20,369 nt of DNA, taken from Flavobacteriales bacterium. Its GTDB lineage: Bacteria; Bacteroidota; Bacteroidia; NS11-12g; UBA9320. The stretch lies in contig JACJZW010000019.1 in NCBI GenBank assembly GCA_020635355.1, forward strand, positions 1 to 20,369. Reading direction: 5' to 3'. The notes beneath the pieces were generated by a model. It had not been told where the DNA came from. It saw nothing but the letters and a program-made list of their open reading frames with translations, and made no database searches. The position numbers and the translations under genes are program-made. Positions 1-8,294 of this stretch are shown here, one piece after another. Positions within the stretch are counted from its first letter, which is position 1. Each line of letters begins with the position of its first letter.

Positions 1-25
1 AGAAGCGAGAGAGTTAGCTTGAATA

Positions 26-39
26 GGGAGTTTCCTCCC
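26..39 (-). terminator. Short GNRA-type hairpin after the Gfo/Idh-like gene
   Basis: Read on the minus strand, eleven bases after the stop codon, GGGAG-GAAA-CTCCC forms a 5-bp stem closed by a GAAA tetraloop. No T-run follows, so this is at best a weak terminator or a 3'-end stabilising hairpin. Confidence 0.3.
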
Positions 40-49
40 GTGTAATTGA

Positions 50-1006
50 TCATTTGCGCCTGAAATTCCGTTCTAGTTGGTCCACCACCCGATCAGCAAC
101 GGTACGGGCTTCAATGTAGTCCTCCAGGTTGCACGATGGTTGGGAACCCAACACAATGCAATAGTAGAAAGATTCTACCTCTTTTTCTAGAATTTCTGAC
201 TGATTTACGATGTCGTGATAGTTGGTCTGGTCAGCAAATTCATCTTCGGCCGGAGTAAGATCACCGGCCGATTTGTCGGCACCCTGAACAATCCTGAGTG
301 ATTGATTCTGATAATTCAGGGTGTAGTAGTAGTTGTTTTGGAAGAACCGTATTTTATGAACGTCTTTATCGGAGATTCGGCTGGCCGAAATACTGGCGTG
401 GCAGCCGTTGTAAAATTCTATTCGGGCATTCACCACATCCGGATCGTCAAAGAGAACTCCAACACCGGTGGCGAACACAGTTTTAACCCTAGAATTAGAG
501 AGGGAAAGCACCACATCGATATCCGGAAGCAGAACATCTTCAATTAATGAAAGCTTGTCTGACTGTCCTTTACGGCTGATGTAGTGACTGCACTCAATGA
601 TGTGTGGAGCAAGTTCTTTGTCCTTTAACTCCGAGTGAATATTCATGTAGCGCAATGGGTTCCTGACCTGGATCACGACCCCGGCTTCCCGGGCAATGGA
701 GGAGAGTTTTTTAAGCTCACGACGACTCAAATGACTGGTGTCACCCAAGAACACATGCTTACAACTCTTTAAGATTTCGACGAGGTTTTCGTACAGGCAA
801 TACGAGGGATCAAACATGAGCACGGCATCGGTTGCCTGCTCCAATTCCTCGAAACTTCGAAGCGTAATCAGCTCGTCGTAGCTGTGGCTGTATAAACCGC
901 AACACATTCCGAACATCTTCTTTTCCTGCAAGTTGCGAATCATCGATTCGTTGAATTCGCCCTGGCCCAGGATGCCGATGTTCAGCGTTTTTGAATTTAT
1001 TTGCAT
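50..1006 (-). CDS. Degenerate Gfo/Idh/MocA-fold oxidoreductase-like protein
   Basis: The 318-residue protein has the two-part layout of the family. An N-terminal Rossmann segment carries a glycine-rich loop (GILGQGEFNESMI, about residues 11-23). The C-terminal alpha/beta domain contains the stretch DPDVVNARIEFYNGCHASIS followed by SRIS, which I recognise from the Gfo/Idh proteins of flavobacteria. The family active site normally has an EKP motif after the fourth strand and an H-D-x-D motif in the C-terminal domain. Here the EKP position reads Gly-Asp-Thr (88-90, in KHVFLGDTSH) and the expected His is Pro161 (LLPDIDVV). Catalysis is therefore doubtful, and a binding or regulatory role is possible. 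No signal peptide is seen, so it is probably cytoplasmic. It starts at ATG 1006, is divergent from pcm, and shares an 84-base upstream region with it. The fold is fairly sure; the function is unknown. Confidence 0.8.
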   Translation of the reverse strand: MQINSKTLNIGILGQGEFNESMIRNLQEKKMFGMCCGLYSHSYDELITLRSFEELEQATDAVLMFDPSYCLYENLVEILKSCKHVFLGDTSHLSRRELKKLSSIAREAGVVIQVRNPLRYMNIHSELKDKELAPHIIECSHYISRKGQSDKLSLIEDVLLPDIDVVLSLSNSRVKTVFATGVGVLFDDPDVVNARIEFYNGCHASISASRISDKDVHKIRFFQNNYYYTLNYQNQSLRIVQGADKSAGDLTPAEDEFADQTNYHDIVNQSEILEKEVESFYYCIVLGSQPSCNLEDYIEARTVADRVVDQLERNFRRK

Positions 1007-1048
1007 GCCGGTATCGTGATTACGAAATACGCGTATCCATCTACCGGC
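1007..1048. repeat. Spaced inverted repeat in the divergent Gfo/pcm upstream region
   Basis: GCCGGTA (1007-1013) and TACCGGC (1042-1048) are perfect 7-base inverted arms, 28 bases apart, with the 8-base palindrome TACGCGTA (1028-1035) between them. The repeat begins directly next to the start codon of the minus-strand gene and ends 42 bases before the chosen pcm start. It could be an operator or a structure in the 5' leader. No regulator is recognised. Confidence 0.35.
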
Positions 1049-1090
1049 AGAAAATTATCTTTTCATAGATTGTCGATTAAAGCGTACACA

Positions 1091-1741
1091 TTGGAGGACG
1101 GATACAAGCATAAAGGACGACGAAAACGATTGGTGGAAGACCTGCGGCAAAAGGGTATTTCCAACCCCGCCGTGTTGGCTGCCTTAATGGATGTTCCTCG
1201 TCACTTCTTTTTTCCGACTGATTTTGAAGATGAGGCATATGAAGACAAAGCCTTCCCCATTGAATCAGGTCAAACCATTTCACAGCCCTTTACGGTGGCC
1301 TTTCAAACTCAACTACTTGATGTTAAGCGGGGCGACAAGGTGTTGGAGGTAGGAACCGGTTCCGGATATCAAGGGGCTATTTTGAGCGCAATGGGGGCTG
1401 AGTTATATACCATAGAGCGGATGGATGAATTGTTCCGAAAAGCCGTTCAGCGCTTCAAGCGATTTGGTTATAAAGCTCATTGTTTTTTAGGCGATGGTAG
1501 TCAGGGGCTTCCTCAACATGCACCCTTTGACCACATCATTGTAACAGCAGCGGCAACTGAATTGGCCGAAAATTTGAAACACCAATTAACCGAGGGAGGT
1601 AACCTCGTTATACCGGTAGGCGATCGGCACATCCAAAAAATGGTACTGATCACCCGACTTGTTGAAAACAAATATCAACGCTCGGAACATGGCGAATTTA
1701 AATTCGTACCTCTCGTCGGGAAACATGGTTGGAAGTCTTAA
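1091..1741 (+). CDS. pcm: Protein-L-isoaspartate O-methyltransferase
   Basis: The enzyme transfers a methyl group from S-adenosylmethionine to L-isoaspartyl residues of damaged proteins, the first step of their repair, in the cytoplasm. The 216-residue product shows the PCMT hallmarks: PRHFF near the N-terminus, the substrate-site motif SGQTISQPFTVAFQTQLL, the SAM-binding motif VLEVGTGSGYQGA (GTGSG at about 88-92), then DHIIVTAAA and GGNLVIPVG. The frame is open back to TTG 1001, but the first 30 codons have no PCMT character. Homologous sequence begins at about EDGYKHKGRRKRLVEDL, so I chose TTG 1091 as the start. Length fits the family. Its last 17 bases overlap the amidase gene, which suggests translational coupling. 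A near-consensus -7 box (TATCTTTT, 1056-1063) lies 27 bases before the start. Confidence 0.9.
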   Translation: MEDGYKHKGRRKRLVEDLRQKGISNPAVLAALMDVPRHFFFPTDFEDEAYEDKAFPIESGQTISQPFTVAFQTQLLDVKRGDKVLEVGTGSGYQGAILSAMGAELYTIERMDELFRKAVQRFKRFGYKAHCFLGDGSQGLPQHAPFDHIIVTAAATELAENLKHQLTEGGNLVIPVGDRHIQKMVLITRLVENKYQRSEHGEFKFVPLVGKHGWKS

Positions 1742-2900
1742 ATCACTCATTGCGACATGCTTAATCAGCTTGGCTGTAACCAGTCAGGCCGCTGAAAACC
1801 TGGTTGTTAAAGCTCAGCCCGGTGACGGTATCAATTCCGTACTCAAACGCTTTAAGCTTCATCAAAATCCCTGTAATCTCGATTCCTTTCTTACCCTGAA
1901 TAATCTTGGTCCAACTGATTACCTGATCCTGGATAAATCCTATGTGTTGCCAATTAAGGTGTATACCTATGACGGCAGCTCAATCCGCTCCACCATCAGC
2001 ATTACGGATTATGATAAAGCCGTTCGAATTCAAAAGTATAATGAAGGGCTACAAGAAAATGGGGTAAAACCTCGGCACTATCGGGACGATAAAATCCTTT
2101 GGGTTCCCTATCATGAACTGTATTGTATGGAGTCAAAAAACGATTTCAAGCCGTACACCATGAAGGCGCCTATTATGGGCAAGACCTACGAGGACATAAC
2201 CATTACGGATGAGGAACTCAAAGGGTGTGTGTATTACCTGATTAGCGGACACGGTGGGCCGGATCCGGGAGCGATGACCCAGAAGGACGGTGAATACCTC
2301 TGTGAAGATGAATATGCGTATGATGTCACCCTTCGTCTAGCCCGTAACCTACTGAGTCACGGGGCAACGGTGTATATGATTACACGTGATGAGAATGATG
2401 GAATTCGGGATGAGGTGTACCTAGGACACGATAAGGACGAAACCTGTTGGTTCAATCAGAAGATTCCCATTAATCAGACGGCACGGTTGAAGCAACGGGT
2501 TGATGCGGTGAACCGTTTGAGTGAAAAACATGCCGATGCGAAATTGCAGAAGATGATTGCCATCCACGTAGACAGCAGAAGCGAAGGCGAAAAGATTGAT
2601 ATCTTTTTCTATCATTATCCGGGAAGCAAGGATGGTAAAATATCGGCAGATACGCTTCTTCAAACTATTGATGCCAAGTACAACGAACACCAGAAGAACC
2701 GCGGATATAAAGGCGTTGTTAAGGCGCGGGATTTATACGTTCTACGGGAATCAAAGCCATCAGCGGTTTACATTGAACTTGGAAACATCACCAACGATTT
2801 TGACCAAAAGCGATTGTTGGTGGTTGATAATCGTCAGGCCATTGCCAACTGGCTGGATTTAGGCATCCAAAAAGATGCGGCACGTATTCTGAAGAAGTAG
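1725..2900 (+). CDS. Exported N-acetylmuramoyl-L-alanine amidase (amidase_3) with LysM-like N-terminus
   Basis: This is a zinc amidase that cuts the bond between N-acetylmuramic acid and L-alanine in peptidoglycan. The 391-residue product begins with a signal peptide (MVGSLKSLIATCLISLAVTS, cleavage near QAA-E at 23/24). A LysM-like segment follows (about 27-75, VVKAQPGDGINSVLKRF), then an amidase_3 domain. Zinc-site residues are visible: His176 in ISGHGGPDPG, Glu194 or Glu196 in CEDEYAYDV, and His281 in MIAIHVDSRS. The catalytic Glu351 lies in YIELGNITND. I chose ATG 1725 because it gives a clean signal peptide; the frame is open further upstream within pcm. The 17-base overlap with pcm points to co-transcription. 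Gene context and LysM character suggest a role in cell-wall remodelling or daughter-cell separation. Confidence 0.88.
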   Translation: MVGSLKSLIATCLISLAVTSQAAENLVVKAQPGDGINSVLKRFKLHQNPCNLDSFLTLNNLGPTDYLILDKSYVLPIKVYTYDGSSIRSTISITDYDKAVRIQKYNEGLQENGVKPRHYRDDKILWVPYHELYCMESKNDFKPYTMKAPIMGKTYEDITITDEELKGCVYYLISGHGGPDPGAMTQKDGEYLCEDEYAYDVTLRLARNLLSHGATVYMITRDENDGIRDEVYLGHDKDETCWFNQKIPINQTARLKQRVDAVNRLSEKHADAKLQKMIAIHVDSRSEGEKIDIFFYHYPGSKDGKISADTLLQTIDAKYNEHQKNRGYKGVVKARDLYVLRESKPSAVYIELGNITNDFDQKRLLVVDNRQAIANWLDLGIQKDAARILKK

Positions 2901-2942
2901 TCACCAACCGAAGTGGGTACTGCTTCGTCAGGGAGATACCCC

Positions 2943-4622
2943 ATGAAGAAGACATCTCAGCTACCTACGCTTCAAATTCTACTAATTCTTTTGGTTGGTT
3001 TGACATTCATACAAACCGCCACAGCTCAGCAAACCGATACCTTGTCGGTTTATTTTCAGTTTGGGGAATGGAAAATTCAGAAGTCCCAAGTACGTCGGAT
3101 TGAAGCCATTCCACGGGTGATTTATACAAATGACTTGGACTCCGTGCACTACATCGGTATGGCAGATTCTGTTGGGAGTTTAAAGGATAATCTAAAGCTG
3201 GGTGAAAAACGAGCTCAGGAGGTATCACGAGCAGTATCGCCGTTTCTTCAAACGAAACCTCCTTACAGAGTGTATAGTATGGGTGAACAACGGGGGGACG
3301 CGGGTGAAAGCCGACGAGTAGACGTGATCTTCTTTTCACCGGAGTTAATCCCTAACGATCAAGTTGAGCTGCCCCCATCGGATACCATTTTGCGAGCACC
3401 TTTATGTCTTAAACGCGCCGATACCCTTCTTCACAGAAGTCATATTTACTCGGAACGGGAGCGACGCAGGAGTTACGTGACCATTGAAACCAATTACGTG
3501 AATATCGTCAAAGATTCACTCTTTTACTGTGCCCGAAGATTAGGGACATCCGCTCGCGGAGACAGTATTGAGATTTATCCGATTAAATGGCAGGTAGGCA
3601 AAACGTATGGAATTGGGAATAAGAAACAAGACAAGTATTGCCGCGTCGATAAAAGGGATTTTGACGAATTTGAACTGTTTACCGTGGATACCGGAAACTG
3701 CCGGGGCTGTGCCTTTTCTGAATTTGAGTATGCCCGAAACCGGCGCGCATCATCGGAGAAATGCCGGATGGCCGATCGATTTCTGATGAACCATTTGGAA
3801 GTAAAACGAAAGCGTTTCCGTTCCGGATTGGTGAATGTACGCGTTCCCAAAACCTATGTGATAAAGAATGAACGGTACTATTTGGGCAACTCATCGGTAC
3901 GAATTGAGTGGCGTGAAACCAAGGCAAAGGGGGGATTAGGGCGATTTTTCACCAAGGTGTTCAAACGCGATAAGCGAGGCAAGGGTGCCGGTTATTACTA
4001 TACAGACTTGCCAATGGCGAGTAATTATTGTCTGTACAATATTTTTAGAGATATGAAGTGCTGTCCGGAAGAGCAGGATGATCCCGGCGAACACGATCCG
4101 ATCTGTGCTCCTTACCTTTTTAGATGTGGAGGATTGCGCTATGGCGGTGCGCATATCCCATATTTTGGTGTGAGTTACACTAAAATAGATCAAACACATT
4201 TGTTGCTGCCACATATTGGTGTGGAGCGCATGACGTTGAATGGTTTTCGGTATAGTGCTCAGGTGGGAATCAACAACCAACTGAAACTGGTACCTGAACT
4301 GGCAGGTGGATACGATCTATTCGTCATTCCCAGCTATCAACATGGCGGTTTAAGCGGTTGGTCTGCCACTGGTGAGATACCACGGGTTGTGGGGTTTTAT
4401 TCCATCTATACAGGGTCTTCAGTGATGACGTTTGAGAATAAGGAAAAGCGCCGATACCTGAATCAGTTTACCTACCTTGGTTTTACCTATTATGCTTTCG
4501 GTAATGATGGTTTTATAAAGCCGTATGTTCAAGTTGGCGTGCGTCATGATTATCTGAACGCATCGTCCACCTTTTTTAAACCTCAGGTTGAAATTGGGTT
4601 CCGTCTGGGATGGCATGATTAA
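2943..4622 (+). CDS. Exported OmpA-domain protein with cysteine-rich middle and C-terminal barrel-like region
   Basis: The 559-residue product has a signal peptide (1-28, cleavage at ATA-Q). It is followed directly by an OmpA-type peptidoglycan-binding domain at about 32-135: YFQFGEWKIQKSQVRRI, then HYIGMADSVGS..NLKLGEKRAQEV, and RRVDVIFF at the end. The usual order is reversed, since this domain normally lies at the C-terminus. Residues of about 150-400 contain all 11 cysteines, including NCRGC, KCCPE and ICAPYLFRC; I do not recognise this part. The last 160 residues alternate polar and aromatic residues and end GFRLGWHD, as in an outer-membrane beta-barrel. It starts 42 bases after the amidase gene, so an operon is likely. 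Periplasm/outer-membrane location and peptidoglycan binding are inferred. The start at ATG 2943 fits the signal peptide better than the upstream GTG at 2913. Confidence 0.75.
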   Translation: MKKTSQLPTLQILLILLVGLTFIQTATAQQTDTLSVYFQFGEWKIQKSQVRRIEAIPRVIYTNDLDSVHYIGMADSVGSLKDNLKLGEKRAQEVSRAVSPFLQTKPPYRVYSMGEQRGDAGESRRVDVIFFSPELIPNDQVELPPSDTILRAPLCLKRADTLLHRSHIYSERERRRSYVTIETNYVNIVKDSLFYCARRLGTSARGDSIEIYPIKWQVGKTYGIGNKKQDKYCRVDKRDFDEFELFTVDTGNCRGCAFSEFEYARNRRASSEKCRMADRFLMNHLEVKRKRFRSGLVNVRVPKTYVIKNERYYLGNSSVRIEWRETKAKGGLGRFFTKVFKRDKRGKGAGYYYTDLPMASNYCLYNIFRDMKCCPEEQDDPGEHDPICAPYLFRCGGLRYGGAHIPYFGVSYTKIDQTHLLLPHIGVERMTLNGFRYSAQVGINNQLKLVPELAGGYDLFVIPSYQHGGLSGWSATGEIPRVVGFYSIYTGSSVMTFENKEKRRYLNQFTYLGFTYYAFGNDGFIKPYVQVGVRHDYLNASSTFFKPQVEIGFRLGWHD

Positions 4623-4702
4623 CCTACGATCAGATCGATTTCGGCCCCATCCGTAACCCAGTGTTTCGAACAGGTTCATTCCTACTATAATTTTCTCCGT
4701 TC

Positions 4703-4733
4703 TTTTACCAACTCGGCATCAAACGTATATTTG
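4703..4733 (+). promoter_or_regulatory. Bacteroidota-type promoter of the caspase gene
   Basis: TATATTTG (4726-4733) matches the -7 consensus TAnnTTTG exactly. A T-rich -33 candidate (TTTT, 4703-4706) lies 19 bases upstream, the usual spacing. Only four bases separate the -7 box from ATG 4738, so transcription should begin at or next to the start codon. Confidence 0.65.
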
Positions 4734-4737
4734 GTTG

Positions 4738-7700
4738 ATGTCAGTCCTGCGGCAAATAGCATTGGGTTTCATTTTAACCCTGGTGGGTTCCGGTTCGTTG
4801 TGGGCTCAAGGACAGTTGGTTCCCAACTTTGAACATGACGGTACCATCACATGCATGATTCGGTTGACTCCGATTAAATCCCTTGGTGAAAATAACCTGT
4901 TGCTTACCGGTGATGAATCCGGGATAATCAAAATTCGGGATTTGGAAAAGCAACAAATTATCTATTCCAAAAAGATCCATAATTCAGCGGTTATACACGC
5001 GATTCAAGGTTCCTATATGGCGAAGGATTTGGTGGTAATAAAATGTTCTGGAACCGACACGTTTACCGTACTCAATCTGCGGTATGATCGGGTTGAACGG
5101 ATTGCCGCGTCGGGGAAGACTGAGTTTCTGATTCCCAACGCTCTGGGTGATGGATTTTGGGCGATAAAGGCAACTGGCCGGGAATTGGTTGAAATCGGGA
5201 AAAAGTCAACCGAAAAAGTAAAGTATAGTCGGAAAGCAGAATCCGGATTTAAATTCTATCTGGACGATTTACAATTTAACGAGGCCATTTTAAATGATCA
5301 TTTGGTCTCTGTGTATTCCCATAAGAAGTTGGAGCACACGTTTGAAACCGATGATCGGTTGATCCGTGGTGATATGAGCCCGAATGGACTTTTCTTCGCC
5401 GCAATTTCGACCACCAAGGGACATTTCTGGAACCTTCGATCCGGCAAACACATTGACTTTGATCTACCCGACACCAGTGTTCACATTGTGAATTTTACGG
5501 ACGATGATAAGTTTTTGTTCATCGGGAACCTGGTGTTGGATATTGATTCGCAGGCGTTTCTGCCGATGGCGATTTACGATGCCGAGATCGGTTTTGGCTA
5601 CACAAATGTGGAGGGTAATCCTGTGCTGATTGCTCAGATGGCCAATTCCAGCGGGACGAGGTTGGTTAAGGTAGCTGGCGAAAATTCATATAACAGATCC
5701 ACGATTGCCACGCAAAATGCCGTCATCCGTTTCATGAATGTGTGTGATGCAAACCGATTACTGGCTGTCACCACCGTGAGTGATGTGCGTATCATCGATC
5801 CGGAACGTGCTGAAGTTATCCGTGTGATTAAACCGCCTTTTGGATTTCCTTCGGCAGCTGCATTTGATCATTCCGGTTCAACGCTGCTGGTGGCCGTAGA
5901 TCGATCCATCTTCGTTTATGATGGTAAGACCTTCAGTCTACTGGATACTCTAACCTATCCAAGGCCGGGATCTCAATGGCCGGATATATCCAGTTTAACC
6001 TTTAATCGAACCGATTCCTTTTTTGTTGCTTCCCTGAGTGATTTGAAAGAAAAGGAAACTAGTTATCCCTCAACCTGGGTATGGCAAAAGACGGGTAATG
6101 GATGGCATTGTGTCGATTCAATTGACCAGGTAGATGTTTGGTTTACGGAGGTGTTTGAATCACGCCGGAATACGTTCCTGGGTGTATTTGATGATGGCTG
6201 GGTTGAAATTGGCCCAACCGCATCGTCGTATTACATTCAACACGAAGCGGACCGATTCAAGGGGAGTAAACACACTTCCTATCCTTCCTACGATTGGATC
6301 ATTTCAGCACTACCCAATTCCAGCATCGTATACTCTTATACCAATGGTTCTCATGTCTTTACCATCAAAGAAGCTTTCCCTGGAACACCGGATTATGTAA
6401 CAACCGGGGCAAATACCGTATGGGGCTTATCCACTCAGGGAAATGATCAATGGCTTTGGGCTTTTAACATGAGTACCCGGCATGTTAAGTGGAAGAAAAA
6501 GCTGAACAAAAAGGCCGTCTCACTTTCATACGACAAAAGTGGTCAGTTCATATTGGTGCAATACAAGAATGGGGTGATAGAGTGGTTTAGTGCCGATAAA
6601 GGGGTGTTGGAGGTATCGCTGCTGTTGCCGAAAATGGGAGAGGAGTATCTCTTTGAACTTCCTTCCGGTGAATTTAAATCATCCAAATTAGCCACCAGGT
6701 TCGTGACCTATCGAAACAAGGCCGTGACCCAGAATTTAATCAATTATGAGTTGTTGAATCATCGACCGGATAGGGTACTTCAAGCACTGAAATCCTCCGA
6801 TCAAGAACGAGTAAAAGCCTATGCCCAATCCGTTGAAAAGCGGATACTTCGAGAGCGAAAGAGAGGATGGCAGGATACGTCAGCATTAGCTCCTAAGGTA
6901 ACTATTCGAGTAGCTGACCTGATTGAAAATGAGCAACATGGTCCCGATTCACTTGCCTTTTTCCTCATCGTTCAAACGGAAGGAATGGCCTTGCCAACCG
7001 TTCACATCTGGAATAAGGGCACACCGGTCTTTGGACTGAATGGATATCAACCTGACGAATGGAATTATCAGGCGGGAAGAGAAATCTATGTTCGGATTCC
7101 ACTTCTTTCCGGAATGAATGAGCTGGAGCTGGCCATCGAAGATCAAGGTGGTAGAATCTCTCAGCGCGTGGTATACAATGCGTTTAGTGATCACTACCAA
7201 AAACCGGCGTTATACCTGATAACTATTGGAGTTTCTGAGTATGCCGATAGTTCGTGGAATTTGAAATATGCGGCAAAGGACGCAACCGACGTTTCATCCA
7301 AACTGGGAGGCGGAATTGTGGATAGTCAGCATTTGTGGGGTCAACGATTGGATGACTATCATGAATACAGCAAGGTTCATGCGTTGCACGTTCAGGATAC
7401 CCAAGTCACTCGATCCATTTTGAATGAAATGGGCGACTTTCTGAAGTCGGCTGCATACGATGACCGCCTAATCCTCTTTTATGCCGGTCATGGATTGATC
7501 GTGGACTATGATTATTTCTTGACCACACATTTCACGGATTTTAATCAACCTCAGGATGGATCCATATCGTACTCCGAGCTGGAAGAGTTGTTGTTCAACG
7601 CTCCAATGAATCGAAAATTGGTTTTACTCGATGCCTGTCACAGTGGAGAATTGGATCCTGAATTAATGAAGGGAGATTGGGTTACCCCGGAATCATCCAA

Positions 7701-8064
7701 TCTGGTGTTGTATGAAAATCCAACCCGTGGAGGTAGATCGGCCACATCACTCACACAAACCAATTCGTTTTTGCTGATGAAGGAACTGTTCGGTGACGTG
7801 TCGAACCGCACGGGCGCCACCGTATTTTCCTCTGCATCCGGGACGGGTTTTGCCATGGAAAGTGATCGCTGGAACAATGGGGTTTTTACCTACTCCTTTT
7901 TGAATGCGTTGGAGAATGGATCTGCCGACTATAATGACGATGAGAAACTGACGGTGCATGAGATCATCCGATATGTGTCCAATGAAGTTCGGGATCAAAC
8001 CAATGGGGTTCAAACACCCGACTGCCGAATGCTGAACATTCAACAGGACTGGCGAATCTGGTAG
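4738..8064 (+). CDS. Secreted beta-propeller (WD40-like) protein with C-terminal caspase (C14) domain
   Basis: The 1108-residue product has a signal peptide (MSVLRQIALGFILTLVGSGS, cleavage near LWA-Q at 23/24). Residues of about 30-690 hold repeated WD40/PQQ-like propeller blades, for example GDESGIIKIRDLEKQQI and MSPNGLFFAAIS..HFWNLRSGKH. A beta-rich linker follows (about 720-815). A caspase-fold domain (about 820-1105) begins ALYLITIGVSEYAD and carries the catalytic dyad His918 (FYAGHG) and Cys967 (LLDACHSGE), both intact. Such proteases cut after Lys/Arg or Asp depending on subfamily; specificity cannot be read here. Export suggests action in the periplasm or outside the cell, not cytoplasmic defence. 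It has its own promoter, 115 bases after the OmpA gene, and no neighbour that is an obvious substrate. The start at ATG 4738 is preferred over the adjacent TTG. Confidence 0.85.
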   Translation: MSVLRQIALGFILTLVGSGSLWAQGQLVPNFEHDGTITCMIRLTPIKSLGENNLLLTGDESGIIKIRDLEKQQIIYSKKIHNSAVIHAIQGSYMAKDLVVIKCSGTDTFTVLNLRYDRVERIAASGKTEFLIPNALGDGFWAIKATGRELVEIGKKSTEKVKYSRKAESGFKFYLDDLQFNEAILNDHLVSVYSHKKLEHTFETDDRLIRGDMSPNGLFFAAISTTKGHFWNLRSGKHIDFDLPDTSVHIVNFTDDDKFLFIGNLVLDIDSQAFLPMAIYDAEIGFGYTNVEGNPVLIAQMANSSGTRLVKVAGENSYNRSTIATQNAVIRFMNVCDANRLLAVTTVSDVRIIDPERAEVIRVIKPPFGFPSAAAFDHSGSTLLVAVDRSIFVYDGKTFSLLDTLTYPRPGSQWPDISSLTFNRTDSFFVASLSDLKEKETSYPSTWVWQKTGNGWHCVDSIDQVDVWFTEVFESRRNTFLGVFDDGWVEIGPTASSYYIQHEADRFKGSKHTSYPSYDWIISALPNSSIVYSYTNGSHVFTIKEAFPGTPDYVTTGANTVWGLSTQGNDQWLWAFNMSTRHVKWKKKLNKKAVSLSYDKSGQFILVQYKNGVIEWFSADKGVLEVSLLLPKMGEEYLFELPSGEFKSSKLATRFVTYRNKAVTQNLINYELLNHRPDRVLQALKSSDQERVKAYAQSVEKRILRERKRGWQDTSALAPKVTIRVADLIENEQHGPDSLAFFLIVQTEGMALPTVHIWNKGTPVFGLNGYQPDEWNYQAGREIYVRIPLLSGMNELELAIEDQGGRISQRVVYNAFSDHYQKPALYLITIGVSEYADSSWNLKYAAKDATDVSSKLGGGIVDSQHLWGQRLDDYHEYSKVHALHVQDTQVTRSILNEMGDFLKSAAYDDRLILFYAGHGLIVDYDYFLTTHFTDFNQPQDGSISYSELEELLFNAPMNRKLVLLDACHSGELDPELMKGDWVTPESSNLVLYENPTRGGRSATSLTQTNSFLLMKELFGDVSNRTGATVFSSASGTGFAMESDRWNNGVFTYSFLNALENGSADYNDDEKLTVHEIIRYVSNEVRDQTNGVQTPDCRMLNIQQDWRIW

Positions 8065-8294
8065 ACATCAACTCTTGGCGTTGAAAAGGAAGAACGATTT
8101 ATAAAAACTTCCTGAAACCATCCACCTGAGTCACAAAAATGAGTGTTCACGCCGGGCTAAAGCCACCCCTCCCCAGACGAAAGATCGTGATCCCCTATGA
8201 CTAAACGATGGAATGCGGGAAGAATAAACGCTTAACAGACCCAATGCTTTTGCTATCGGCTCAAACGCATGACGTAAAGAAGGATTGGAATCGA
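8065..8294. other. Convergent intergenic region without recognised gene
   Basis: This lies between the 3' ends of the caspase gene and lepA. I see no convincing ORF, RNA gene or T-tailed hairpin; the only local symmetry is the short GGCTAAAGCC. Confidence 0.6.

Noticed and set aside
298..547. Forward small frames over the Gfo/Idh-like gene
   Set aside because: They are antisense to a clear domain and have low-complexity translations.
1001..1090. Extended pcm start at TTG 1001
   Set aside because: The extra 30 residues have no PCMT resemblance, and the TTG overlaps the start codon of the divergent gene.
2909..2927. Small hairpin CGAAG/CTTCG between the amidase and OmpA genes
   Set aside because: A 5-bp stem with a 9-base loop and no T-run, inside a probable operon; not enough for a terminator.
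4738..8064. Caspase gene as part of an antiphage system
   Set aside because: It has a signal peptide and no neighbouring nucleotide-sensing, effector or defence genes.
8150..8166. GGCTAAAGCC palindrome in the gap between the caspase gene and lepA
   Set aside because: Only four base pairs and no T-run; too weak to call.
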